A stretch of 64,000 nucleotides of DNA. Source: Puniceibacterium sediminis (GTDB taxonomy: Bacteria; Pseudomonadota; Alphaproteobacteria; Rhodobacterales; Rhodobacteraceae). Within the stretch, counting starts at the first letter, position 1. The number at the start of each line of letters is the position of its first letter. Under the pieces are notes generated by a model. That model saw nothing but the letters and a program-made list of their open reading frames with translations. It was not told the DNA's origin and ran no database searches. Shown one piece after another: positions 17,393 through 25,382 of this stretch. Where the stretch lies: contig NZ_FZNN01000002.1 of assembly GCF_900188035.1 (NCBI RefSeq), positions 248,001 to 312,000 on the forward strand, read 5' to 3'. A program made the position numbers and the translations under genes.

Positions 17393-18877
17393 ATGCAGGA
17401 TCAGTCGGTAAATCTTGAGGTTGTGTCGCCGGATGTACCCGCGCCCGAGTTGTTCGAGGATGCGGCCGCTGCGGTCGAGCGGCTTTGCGCGCTTTATGAA
17501 ACCGCCGTCAGTTTTCTGTGCGACAAGTTCAACACGGCGATGATCGATGGCCACCCCGGCGTGCGGTATCGCGCCTTCTACCCCGAGGTGCGCATCACCA
17601 CGACCACCTTTGCCAAGGTGGACAGTCGGCTCAGCTTTGGCCACGTTTCAGCCCCCGGGACCCATGCAACCAGCGTGACCCGGCCGGACCTGTTTTCGAA
17701 ATACCTGCTGCAGCAGATCGGTCTGCTGCTTGCCAACCACGGTGTACCGATACAGGTGGGCCTGTCCGCGACGCCGATTCCGGTGCATTTTGCGGTGGCC
17801 AACCGCGAAGGCGTGTCCGTGCCGCAGGAAGGTGCCGCGCAGTTCACCCTGCGGGATGTGTTCGACGTGCCGGACCTTGCCACCACCAATGATGATATCG
17901 TCAACGGATTGGCCAAACCCGCCGACGACGGGGCCGAGGCGCTGGCGCCGTTCACCGCGCAGCGGGTGGATTATTCGCTGGCACGGCTGGCGCATTACAC
18001 CGCGACCGATCCCGAACATTTTCAGAACCACGTGCTGTTCACCAACTACCAGTTCTACGTCAGTGAGTTCGAGGCCTATGCCCGCGCCATGCTGGCCGAT
18101 CCCGACAGCGGCTACACCAGCTTTGTGTCGACCGACAATGCCGAGATCACTGGCCCTGATCAGGAAATCCTGTCCTCCGGGAAGATGCCGCAGATGCCGA
18201 CCTATCACCTCAAGCGGGCCGATGGTGGGGGGATCACGCTGGTCAACATCGGCGTGGGGCCAAGCAATGCCAAGACGGCGACAGACCACATTGCGGTGCT
18301 GCGCCCGCACGCCTGGGTGATGGTCGGACATTGCGCGGGGTTGCGCAGCTCTCAGTCACTTGGCGATTTTGTGCTGGCCCATGCCTATCTGCGCGAGGAT
18401 CGCGTGTTGGACGACGATCTGCCTGTCTGGGTGCCGATCCCGGCACTGGCCGAGATCCAGATCGCGCTGGAACGCGCCGTCGCGCAGGAAACCCAGCTGG
18501 AAGGCTATGACCTGAAGCGGATCATGCGGACGGGCACCGTGGCGAGCGTCGACAACCGCAACTGGGAGCTGCGTGACAAGCGTGGCCCGGTGCAGAGGCT
18601 GTCGCAATCCCGCGCTGTCGCACTGGACATGGAAAGCGCGACGATTGCCGCCAACGGTTTCCGGTTCCGGGTGCCTTACGGCACGCTTCTGTGCGTCAGT
18701 GACAAGCCGCTGCATGGCGAATTGAAGCTGCCCGGGATGGCGTCGGATTTCTACCGCACACAGGTGGCGCTGCATCTGATGATCGGCATCCGGGCGATGG
18801 AACAACTGCGTGATATGCCGCTGGAACGCATTCATAGCCGGAAATTGCGTAGCTTTGATGAGACGGCTTTCCTGTGA
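17393..18877 (+). CDS. amn: AMP nucleosidase
   Basis: Hydrolyses AMP to adenine and ribose 5-phosphate, a purine-balancing reaction. At 494 residues it matches the family (about 480-500). It has the N-terminal AMP nucleosidase domain (RVDYSLARLAHYT, HFQNHVLFTNYQFYVSEF) and a C-terminal nucleoside phosphorylase-type domain with VMVGHCAGLRSSQSLGDFVL and DMESATIAANGFRFRVPYG. The start at 17393 has GAGG a few bases upstream. It is followed by a 131-nt gap and the HU gene. Confidence 0.95.
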   Translation: MQDQSVNLEVVSPDVPAPELFEDAAAAVERLCALYETAVSFLCDKFNTAMIDGHPGVRYRAFYPEVRITTTTFAKVDSRLSFGHVSAPGTHATSVTRPDLFSKYLLQQIGLLLANHGVPIQVGLSATPIPVHFAVANREGVSVPQEGAAQFTLRDVFDVPDLATTNDDIVNGLAKPADDGAEALAPFTAQRVDYSLARLAHYTATDPEHFQNHVLFTNYQFYVSEFEAYARAMLADPDSGYTSFVSTDNAEITGPDQEILSSGKMPQMPTYHLKRADGGGITLVNIGVGPSNAKTATDHIAVLRPHAWVMVGHCAGLRSSQSLGDFVLAHAYLREDRVLDDDLPVWVPIPALAEIQIALERAVAQETQLEGYDLKRIMRTGTVASVDNRNWELRDKRGPVQRLSQSRAVALDMESATIAANGFRFRVPYGTLLCVSDKPLHGELKLPGMASDFYRTQVALHLMIGIRAMEQLRDMPLERIHSRKLRSFDETAFL

Positions 18878-18893
18878 CCGAGGGTAAAGTAGT

Positions 18894-18954
18894 GCTACAT
18901 GCGCGTTTTTCCCTTGCAAATATACACTAGGCGTTGTGTTTGATTGCTACATGC
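18894..18954 (+). promoter_or_regulatory. Direct repeat in the HU promoter region
   Basis: GCTACATGC occurs at 18894-18902 and again at 18946-18954, 52 nt apart (about five helical turns), upstream of the HU gene. The AT-rich stretch between them probably contains the promoter, but I cannot place -35 and -10 boxes with confidence. Confidence 0.3.
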
Positions 18955-19008
18955 AGTTTAGTTAACCCAATGAGGCCCTAGAAGACGGGCGGAGAAGGAG
19001 ACCATGAA

Positions 19009-19296
19009 ATGGCGAAACCGATGACCAAGACGCAACTTGTGGCAGCTCTGGCCGAAGAGATGGGCAGTGACAAGAAAGCAGCGGGCGCAGCGCTGGACGC
19101 AGTCTGCAACCTGATCACCAAGGAAGTGGCCGAAGGCGGCGCTGTGACGCTTCCCGGTGTTGGCAAGATCTATTGCCGCGAACGTCCCGAGCGGATGGTG
19201 CGCAACCCCGCAACGGGTGAGCAGTTCAAGAAAGAAGCCGACAAGGTGGTCAAGATGACCATTGCGAAGGCTCTGAAAGACAGCGTGAACGGCTGA
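19009..19296 (+). CDS. HU family DNA-binding protein
   Basis: A 95-residue nucleoid protein. It has the HU/IHF fold: two N-terminal helices (TKTQLVAALAEEMG, KKAAGAALDAVCNLITKEV), the beta saddle VTLPGVGKIYCRERPERM, and the DNA-contacting arm with RNPATGEQF around residue 65-73. AAGGAG at 18995-19000 sets the ATG at 19009. An out-of-frame ATG at 19004 opens a 6-codon frame overlapping the start and is probably not used. Followed by a strong terminator. Confidence 0.95.
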   Translation: MAKPMTKTQLVAALAEEMGSDKKAAGAALDAVCNLITKEVAEGGAVTLPGVGKIYCRERPERMVRNPATGEQFKKEADKVVKMTIAKALKDSVNG

Positions 19297-19320
19297 TCGC
19301 CTTGCGACAGAAGTTTGAAA

Positions 19321-19349
19321 GGGGTCGCCGATAGGCGGCCCCTTTTTTT
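19321..19349 (+). terminator. Rho-independent terminator of the HU gene
   Basis: GGGGTCGCC (19321-19329) pairs with GGCGGCCCC (19334-19342) with one G-U pair, loop GATA, followed by seven T residues. Confidence 0.92.
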
Positions 19350-19397
19350 ATGAGGTTTCCCGAGGGGATGTTCGGCGTTTCCAGGCGGCGTGACGCG

Positions 19398-19445
19398 CAA
19401 GACTTTTGCGAAAAAGTCTTGGCAAAAATTTTCTGAAAATTTTTG
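19398..19445. repeat. Twin AT-rich hairpin element A
   Basis: Two adjacent perfect hairpins: CAAGACTTTT (19398-19407) with AAAAGTCTTG (19412-19421), then CAAAAATTTTC (19423-19433) with GAAAATTTTTG (19435-19445). They lie 2 nt beyond the stop of the leftward GNAT gene, convergent with HU. The same architecture with other stem sequences occurs at 25224-25271, 39086-39133 and 59391-59463. Confidence 0.7.
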
Positions 19446-19447
19446 GG

Positions 19448-20137
19448 TTAGCGCAGGGGGGTGATCTGGCGCCCTGATGCGTCGAAATTCCCGGGCTCGA
19501 GCCAGGCAGAGAAGCGCGCCTTGATCGCTGGCCATTCCGTGTCGAGCACTGAAAACCACGCGGTATCGCGATTGCGGCCCTTAACCACCGTCGCCTGCCG
19601 GAACGTGCCTTCGTATGTGAAGCCAAGCCGCTGGGCCGCGCGGCGCGACGGTGCGTTCAGCGCGTCGCATTTCCATTCATAGCGGCGATAACCCAATTCA
19701 TCAAAGGCGCGTGCCATCATCAGGGCCATTGCTTCGGTCGCCAGTGGGGTGCGCTGAAGCGCCGGGGCAAAGTGGATGTGGCCGACCTCGATCACCCCAT
19801 TCGCAGGGTCGATGCGCAGGTAGCTGGCAAGGCCAAGGGCCGTGCCATCCGGTGCGCAGATCGTGTGGAACAAAGGATCCTCGGCTAGGCAGGCCGTGGT
19901 CAGCCATTCGGCGAAGGCTGGTTCGGACGCAAAGGGGCCGTAGGGCAGGTAGGTCCAGTCACGCGCCTCTGTATCCGCGACAAAGGCGGCGTGGAGTGCT
20001 GCGGCATGTTCAGGTGTTGTGGGGATAACGCTGCCGTATTGGCCCTGCATCGGCGTGCGCGGCGGGCGCGGGCGGGGCAGGGACAGCGTAACGGGTGCGC
20101 CGATGGGCTGCGGATCGGGCATGCTCTGGGCTTTCAT
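19448..20137 (-). CDS. GNAT family N-acetyltransferase (RimJ/RimL type)
   Basis: A 229-residue acetyltransferase of the RimL-like GNAT group. It has GLASYLRIDPANGVIEVGHI, the acetyl-CoA region LQRTPLATEAMALMMARAF and the late motif SRRAAQRLGFTYEGTFRQA. Substrate not known; relatives acetylate N-termini or small amines. The start at 20137 lacks a good Shine-Dalgarno sequence, and an internal ATG at 20122 is possible. Its 3' end abuts twin hairpin element A. Confidence 0.88.
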   Translation of the reverse strand: MKAQSMPDPQPIGAPVTLSLPRPRPPRTPMQGQYGSVIPTTPEHAAALHAAFVADTEARDWTYLPYGPFASEPAFAEWLTTACLAEDPLFHTICAPDGTALGLASYLRIDPANGVIEVGHIHFAPALQRTPLATEAMALMMARAFDELGYRRYEWKCDALNAPSRRAAQRLGFTYEGTFRQATVVKGRNRDTAWFSVLDTEWPAIKARFSAWLEPGNFDASGRQITPLR

Positions 20138-20159
20138 TGGGGGGAGGCATGGATGGCGA

Positions 20160-20197
20160 GGTGAACCCCGCCCTGCGGCATTGCGCAGGGCGGGGTT
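20160..20197. repeat. Long palindrome, dispersed repeat copy
   Basis: AACCCCGCCCTGCG (20164-20177) and CGCAGGGCGGGGTT (20184-20197) form a 14-bp stem around GCATTG. The left arm shares the 19-nt string at 3482-3500. It separates tpa (3' end at 20205) from the acetyltransferase gene and may stop or protect the tpa transcript. Confidence 0.6.
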
Positions 20198-20204
20198 GAT
20201 TGAC

Positions 20205-21593
20205 CTAGCCGAAGACGCGGGTCAATGCGCTGTCGACCGCGCTCAGGATGTGGTCGATGTTATCCTTTTTCGCGATCAGCGCGGGGCTAAAGCACAGGGT
20301 GTTGTTATAGCCCGGCACCGACCGGTTGGTTGCGCCGATGATCACGCCCTGCGCCATGCAGTCGGCCACAACGGCCCCAACCTGTTTTTCGGCCGCAGGC
20401 GTACGGCTGTCGCGGTCGCTGACCAGTTCGGCCCCCAGGAACAGACCCTTGCCGCGCACGTCGCCGATGATCGCGTGGCGATCCATCATCCCGCGCAGTT
20501 GGTCGAGCATGTAATCGCCCATCTTGGTGGTGTTTTCCAGCAGGCCTTCGTCTTCGATGATCCGCATGTTTTCCAGCGCAGCCGCCGGGCCGGACGTGCA
20601 GCCGCCAAAGGTCGAGATGTCGCGGAAATAGTCCAGCGGATCGGAGGCGTCGGATTTGAACAGGTTGAACACCTCTTCTGTCGTCACGAGGCAGGAGATG
20701 GCGGCGTAGCCGCTTGCCACGCCCTTGGCCATTGTGACCATGTCCGGCTGGATGCCGTAGTGCTGATAGCCGAACCATGTGCCGGTGCGGCCGACGCCGC
20801 AGACGACTTCGTCGATGTGCAGCAGGATGTCGTATTTCTTGCAGATCTCGGACACGCGTTGCCAATAGCCGATCGGCGGGGTGATGACGCCGCCGCCGGC
20901 GGTCACGGGTTCAAGGCACAGGGCGCCGACGGTGTCGGGGCCTTCGCGCAGGATCACCTGTTCGATCTGATCGGCAGCCCATTCGCCGTAATTTTCGACC
21001 GGCGCGCCCTGATCGGCAGCGTGGTATTCAAGGCAATGCGGCACGCGTACGAAACCGGGCGCAAAGGGGCCGTACTGGGCGTTGCGTTCTTCCTGACCGC
21101 CAGCCGACAGGCAGCCGATGGTGGTGCCGTGATAGTCACGATCCCGGTAAAGGATCTTGTGCTTGGTGCCGCCGTAACGCTTGTGCGCGATCTGGCGGAC
21201 CATCTTGAAGGCCTTCTCGTTCGCCTCGGACCCCGAATTTGCATAGTAGACCCGGGACAGTCCCGGCATTTTCGAGATCAGCTTTTCCGAGAAAAGCGCG
21301 CCCGGGATCGATCCTGCAGAGCCTGCAAAGTAGTTCAGCTTGACCAGCTGATCGCGCACGGCATTGGCGATGCTTTCGCGGCCGTAGCCGACGTTGACGG
21401 TCCAGACGCCGCCGGACACACCGTCAAGGTGTTCCTTGCCGTGCTGGTCCCAGACCTTCATGCCCTTGCCTTCGACCATGATGCGGGGATCGGAGGTTTC
21501 GTAGGGTTTGTGCTGGCTCAGGTGATGCCAGACATGGGCCTTGTCTGCCGCCACGACGCGGCTGAGATCGTTTTCGGAAAATGTGCCGTCCAT
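20205..21593 (-). CDS. tpa: Taurine--pyruvate aminotransferase
   Basis: Class III PLP aminotransferase, 462 residues, that moves the amino group of taurine to pyruvate, giving sulfoacetaldehyde and alanine. I recognise the Tpa-type sequence: AHVWHHLSQHKPYETSDPRI near the start, NYFAGSAGSIPGALFSEKLI, ISTFGGCTSGPAAALENMRI, and the PLP lysine in VTMAKGVASGY. The ATG at 21593 has AGGAG 6 nt upstream. It is divergent from tauABC, which supports the taurine role. The next enzyme, sulfoacetaldehyde acetyltransferase (xsc), is not in the window. Confidence 0.93.
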   Translation of the reverse strand: MDGTFSENDLSRVVAADKAHVWHHLSQHKPYETSDPRIMVEGKGMKVWDQHGKEHLDGVSGGVWTVNVGYGRESIANAVRDQLVKLNYFAGSAGSIPGALFSEKLISKMPGLSRVYYANSGSEANEKAFKMVRQIAHKRYGGTKHKILYRDRDYHGTTIGCLSAGGQEERNAQYGPFAPGFVRVPHCLEYHAADQGAPVENYGEWAADQIEQVILREGPDTVGALCLEPVTAGGGVITPPIGYWQRVSEICKKYDILLHIDEVVCGVGRTGTWFGYQHYGIQPDMVTMAKGVASGYAAISCLVTTEEVFNLFKSDASDPLDYFRDISTFGGCTSGPAAALENMRIIEDEGLLENTTKMGDYMLDQLRGMMDRHAIIGDVRGKGLFLGAELVSDRDSRTPAAEKQVGAVVADCMAQGVIIGATNRSVPGYNNTLCFSPALIAKKDNIDHILSAVDSALTRVFG

Positions 21594-21995
21594 GGGGGAC
21601 TCCTGTGGAATGAGGGCGGGCCATGACTGGGATGGCCCCGGGCCAGATACTGGCCGTGACCGTCGTACAACAGCCCCTTTCCTGTGCAATGGTTAGGGCC
21701 AGATACCTTGGTCCTATAGGGCCAGATTTATGGGGGTATGTGTGGTGTGGGCCGGGAGTTTCAGGAAATGGCCTGAAAAACAGACAATTCCCGTAGGTTT
21801 TATTTTTGTGCTGTCTGGGTCTATTTCGGTCGATTGCATAAACGCCGCGCAGAAAATGCGTTGATCGCACGGCCCAATTCCGTTCGGATCATGCCCAAGG
21901 GTGCCGTGAGGGTGCCGCAAAGGCACAAAGAGGCGACGCATCGCCCGGGATGCCGCAACGCCCCCCGCGCTGGGGGAACAACGGGAGTGTACGTG
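21594..21995. promoter_or_regulatory. Divergent tpa/tauA control region with direct repeats
   Basis: This 402-nt gap has no gene. GGGCCAGAT occurs at 21640-21648, 21696-21704 and 21719-21727. Read on the minus strand the last two are CTGGCCCTAAC and CTGGCCCTATA, direct repeats 23 nt apart. They resemble, as I recall, the CTGGAC-type direct repeats bound by the MocR-family taurine regulator TauR. The third copy (21640) matches only the core. They sit 47-134 nt upstream of the tpa ATG. Confidence 0.45.
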
Positions 21996-23000
21996 ATGAC
22001 GATGAAACGAATGATGATGGGAACGGCGGCGGCCTTGGCAATGGTTGGCGCAGGTCAGGTTCATGCGGCGGCGCATGGGTCGATTACCGTGGGGTATTTC
22101 CTCGAATGGCCGATGCCGTTCGAATACGCCAAGCAGATGGGCACCTATGACGAAGCGCTGGGGATGACCGTGAACTGGGTGTCCTTTGATACCGGCACGG
22201 CGATGTCGGCAGCGATGGCATCGGGCGACGTGCAGTTGTCGGTCAGCCAGGGGGTACCGCCCTTTGTCGTCGCGGCCTCGGCAGGGCAGGATCTGCAAGT
22301 GCTGGATGTGGCGGTCAGCTATTCGGACAATGACAATTGCGTCGTGGCCGAGGCGCTTGAGATCGACAAGGACAGCGCCGACGAACTGGTCGGCAAGAAG
22401 GTCGCCGTGCCGTTGGGGACTGCGGCGCATTATGGTTTTCTCAAGCAGATGTCGCATTTCGGGGTGGATGTCGCCAGCCTTGATATCGTTGACATGGCGC
22501 CGCCTGACGGGGCCGCTGCCATCGCGCAGGGGTCTGTCGACATGTTCTGTGGCTGGGGCGGGTCGCTGCGCCGTGCCAAGGAATTCGGCAACGTTCTTCT
22601 GACCGGAGCCGAGAAGGAAGAGTTGGGCATCCTCGTCTTTGACGTGACCAGTGCGCCAGCCTCCTGGGTGGCGGAGAACAGTGATACGGCGGCCAAGTTC
22701 CTCAAGGTGACGGCGGATGCGAATGCCATGTGGGCGGATGCGGCGAACCACGCCGAGATGCTGCCCGTCATCGCCAAGGATGCCGGCATGTCCGAAGAGG
22801 ACACCGAAGCGACCCTGTCCACCTTCATCTTTCCCACGGTCGAGGAACAGCTTTCGCCCAAGTGGCTGGATGGCGGTGCGCAGGAATTCATGAAGGGCGT
22901 GGCGAAGGTGTTTGTCGATGCGGGTTCCATCGACTCGGCACTGCCAAGCTATGCGGACAACGTGAACACCGGGCCGTTGACCTCTGCCGAAGAGATGTAA
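21996..23000 (+). CDS. tauA: Taurine ABC transporter substrate-binding protein
   Basis: Periplasmic binding protein of the NitT/TauT family, 334 residues. A signal peptide (about 1-26, ending VHAAAHG) is followed by the TauA-type SITVGYFLEWPMPFEYAK, then VQLSVSQGVPPFVVAA and KKVAVPLGTAAHYGFLKQM. GGGAG precedes the ATG at 21996 by 8 nt; the ATG at 22002 is an alternative. It heads tauABC, divergent from tpa. The taurine assignment rests on the family plus the tpa neighbour. Confidence 0.9.
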   Translation: MTMKRMMMGTAAALAMVGAGQVHAAAHGSITVGYFLEWPMPFEYAKQMGTYDEALGMTVNWVSFDTGTAMSAAMASGDVQLSVSQGVPPFVVAASAGQDLQVLDVAVSYSDNDNCVVAEALEIDKDSADELVGKKVAVPLGTAAHYGFLKQMSHFGVDVASLDIVDMAPPDGAAAIAQGSVDMFCGWGGSLRRAKEFGNVLLTGAEKEELGILVFDVTSAPASWVAENSDTAAKFLKVTADANAMWADAANHAEMLPVIAKDAGMSEEDTEATLSTFIFPTVEEQLSPKWLDGGAQEFMKGVAKVFVDAGSIDSALPSYADNVNTGPLTSAEEM

Positions 23001-23027
23001 GGCAGGCACGTCTCTTTGCCCTTGTGG

Positions 23028-23068
23028 ATTTCTCCGCCTTGGGTCCTTTCGGGATCGGGCGGGGAAAT
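23028..23068 (+). other. Intercistronic hairpin between tauA and tauB
   Basis: ATTTCTCCGCC (23028-23038) pairs with GGCGGGGAAAT (23058-23068, one G-U), and the inner GGTCC/GGATC extends the stem. No T-run follows, so it looks like an mRNA-protecting or partial-termination structure downstream of the binding-protein gene. Confidence 0.45.
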
Positions 23069-23119
23069 TCCGCAGGGGCGGGGGCCCTACCTTTCACCAG
23101 TAAAAACAGCGGGGCGGAT

Positions 23120-23926
23120 ATGGCCGGACTGACGATCGAAAACCTCTCGATGCGCTTTGAACTGCCCAACGGCAGTTCGGTTCAGGCGCTTCAGGACGTC
23201 TCACTCGACCTCGCTCAGGGCGAACTATTGTCGGTACTGGGGCCTTCCGGCTGTGGCAAGACCACGTTGCTGAACATCGTCGCCGGTTTTCTGGCCCCGA
23301 CCGAAGGGCGTATCACGCTGAATGGCCACCGTGTCAGCGGCCCGGATGCCGAACGCGGCATGGTGTTTCAGCAGGGCGCGCTGTTCGAGTGGATGAACGT
23401 GCGCGAAAACGTAAGCTTTGGGCCCCGCATGGCCGGAAAGCGCGAGCGGGACTATGGCGCCAACGTGGACCATCTGCTCGACGTGGTCGGCCTGCAGGAT
23501 TTCAAGGAAAAGTCGGTTTATGAGCTGTCAGGCGGCATGCAGCAGCGGGTCGCGCTGGCGCGCTGTCTGGCCAACGATCCGGATGTGATCCTGATGGACG
23601 AACCGCTGGGCGCGCTGGACGCGCTGACGCGTGAAAAGATGCAGAGCCTGGTTCTGAAGCTCTGGAAAGAGACCGGCAAGACCATCATCCTGATCACGCA
23701 TTCGGTCGAAGAGGCGCTGCTGCTAGGGGAACGCCTGTTGGTGATGGCCCCGCGCCCCGGCCGGATTCACCGCGAATACCGGCTGCCCTTTGCCGAAATG
23801 GGTGTCGAAACGGATCTGCGGCAGGTCAAGAAACACCCCGAATTCGCGCAGCGGCGTGAGGAGATCCTGAGCATGATCTGGGACATGGAAGAGGAAATCA
23901 TGGGCCGGACCGAGGTGGCGTCATGA
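23120..23926 (+). CDS. tauB: Taurine ABC transporter ATP-binding protein
   Basis: A 268-residue NitT/TauT-type ATPase. Walker A GPSGCGKTT is at about 40-48, the signature LSGGMQQRVALARCL at about 137-151, Walker B VILMDEPLGALD, and switch His in LITHSVEEALLLGERLLVM. The ATG at 23120 gives the normal N-terminus (MAGLTIENLSMRFELPNGSS). It overlaps tauC by 4 nt (ATGA). It energises import through the TauC permease. Confidence 0.93.
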   Translation: MAGLTIENLSMRFELPNGSSVQALQDVSLDLAQGELLSVLGPSGCGKTTLLNIVAGFLAPTEGRITLNGHRVSGPDAERGMVFQQGALFEWMNVRENVSFGPRMAGKRERDYGANVDHLLDVVGLQDFKEKSVYELSGGMQQRVALARCLANDPDVILMDEPLGALDALTREKMQSLVLKLWKETGKTIILITHSVEEALLLGERLLVMAPRPGRIHREYRLPFAEMGVETDLRQVKKHPEFAQRREEILSMIWDMEEEIMGRTEVAS

Positions 23927-25188
23927 TCGTTCTGGGGCTTTATGCCCTTATCTTTGTCGCATCGTATTTTCTGGTGAAAATGGTCGTGCGGCGGGCGACC
24001 ACCGATTACGCCTCGCTCAAGACCGTGACATTTGGCGATGAAAGCGCGGTGGTGCCGAACCGTATCGCATCCGTCGTGTCGATCCTGACGATTTTCCTGC
24101 TTTGGGCGGCCTTTACCGGATCGTCGCTGGTGCCATCCGTCCTGCACGCGCCGGGGCCGTTCATCGGCACGGCAAGTTTCGATTATACCGCGCAGCTAAG
24201 CGACGGGTCGCTGGATGATGCCACCGTGACGGTGGTGGTAACACGGGCCGGGGATGATCCTGTGATGCCCGAAGTGGCGCCGGGTGACGGCTTTGCCAAG
24301 AACGATGTGGATGAGATCGGTGCATGGCGCTCAGGTCTGATCCGGGTCAAACGCAACGACGAGGTGCCCGAAGGCATGGAAGAAACCGTGGTGGCGGTGG
24401 ATGGCCAGCCGCTGGTGCCGGGTGGGTCGGTGTACCTTGATTTTGGTCGGGTGGGGATGAGCCCGAAGGGAACGCTGAATTTCGAACCCGCGAAGGGCTG
24501 GCAGATGGAGCCGATCTGGCTGCCTTCGCCCGAGGCGGTGGCGGCGCGCTTTATGGACATCGCCCGCGACGGGTATCGCGGCAGCGCACTGTGGGAACAT
24601 CTGGGTTACTCCCTGTTCCGCGTCGTCGTCGGGTTCCTGTTCGGTGCGCTTCTGGGTATTCCGCTTGGCTACGCCATGGGGCTGTCGGACTGGTTTCGCG
24701 GCTGGTTCGACCCCATCGTCGAATTCATGCGGCCCGTGCCGCCACTGGCGCTGATCCCGCTGGTTATCATCTGGGCGGGCATTGGCGAGACGGGCAAGAT
24801 CATCCTGCTCTTCCTTGCCGCGCTATGGATCATGGCGATCGCAGCGCGGTCCGGTGTGTCGGGGGTGAAGATTTCCAAGGTGCACGCGGCCTATTCGCTG
24901 GGGGCATCAAAGGCGCAGATCATGCGTCATGTGATCATACCCAATTCGCTGCCCGAAATCTTTACCGGTGCGCGGGTGGCAATGGGGGTCTGCTGGGGCA
25001 CGGTTGTCGCCGCCGAGCTTGTCGCGGCCGAAAAAGGCGCCGGCATGATGATCATGGTCGCGTCAAAGTTCCAGCTGACGGATATCGTAATCATGGGGAT
25101 CATCCTGATCGGGGTCATCGGGTTCGGGATCGACATGTTGATGCGCTGGGCCGAGCGGGTGCTGGTGCCGTGGAAGGGCAAGGGCTGA
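23923..25188 (+). CDS. tauC: Taurine ABC transporter permease with periplasmic insertion
   Basis: Inner-membrane permease, 421 residues, about 150 longer than E. coli TauC. Membrane spans lie at about 2-22 and 49-70. A hydrophilic, beta-rich stretch of about 130-150 residues follows, with repeated VTVVV/ETVVAVDG-like strands. The standard core starts near residue 224 (YSLFRVVVGFLFGALLGIPLG) and has the EAA segment AAYSLGASKAQIMRHVIIPN. The insertion is not in the textbook family. Twin hairpin element B lies 36 nt after the stop. Confidence 0.91.
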   Translation: MIVLGLYALIFVASYFLVKMVVRRATTDYASLKTVTFGDESAVVPNRIASVVSILTIFLLWAAFTGSSLVPSVLHAPGPFIGTASFDYTAQLSDGSLDDATVTVVVTRAGDDPVMPEVAPGDGFAKNDVDEIGAWRSGLIRVKRNDEVPEGMEETVVAVDGQPLVPGGSVYLDFGRVGMSPKGTLNFEPAKGWQMEPIWLPSPEAVAARFMDIARDGYRGSALWEHLGYSLFRVVVGFLFGALLGIPLGYAMGLSDWFRGWFDPIVEFMRPVPPLALIPLVIIWAGIGETGKIILLFLAALWIMAIAARSGVSGVKISKVHAAYSLGASKAQIMRHVIIPNSLPEIFTGARVAMGVCWGTVVAAELVAAEKGAGMMIMVASKFQLTDIVIMGIILIGVIGFGIDMLMRWAERVLVPWKGKG

Positions 25189-25223
25189 CCGATATTCTGT
25201 TCGCTGGACTGGCGGGCGGCACC

Positions 25224-25271
25224 CAAGAATTTTGTGAAAATTCTTGCCAAAACTTTTCTTAAAAGTTTTGG
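25224..25271. repeat. Twin AT-rich hairpin element B
   Basis: CAAGAATTTT (25224-25233) with AAAATTCTTG (25237-25246), then CCAAAACTTTT (25247-25257) with AAAAGTTTTGG (25261-25271). Both stems are perfect, with 3-nt loops. It lies between tauC and the UDG-like gene, which face the same way. Confidence 0.75.
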
Positions 25272-25382
25272 GGTCGGCGCTGTCTGGATCTGTTTGCGCG
25301 CCTCGGGGTTGGTCACGTCGTGCGTGTGTTCTCAGATCAGGCCAAGTCTTTCGGACCGGCCCGCGCCGCTGTAGGGTGCAGT

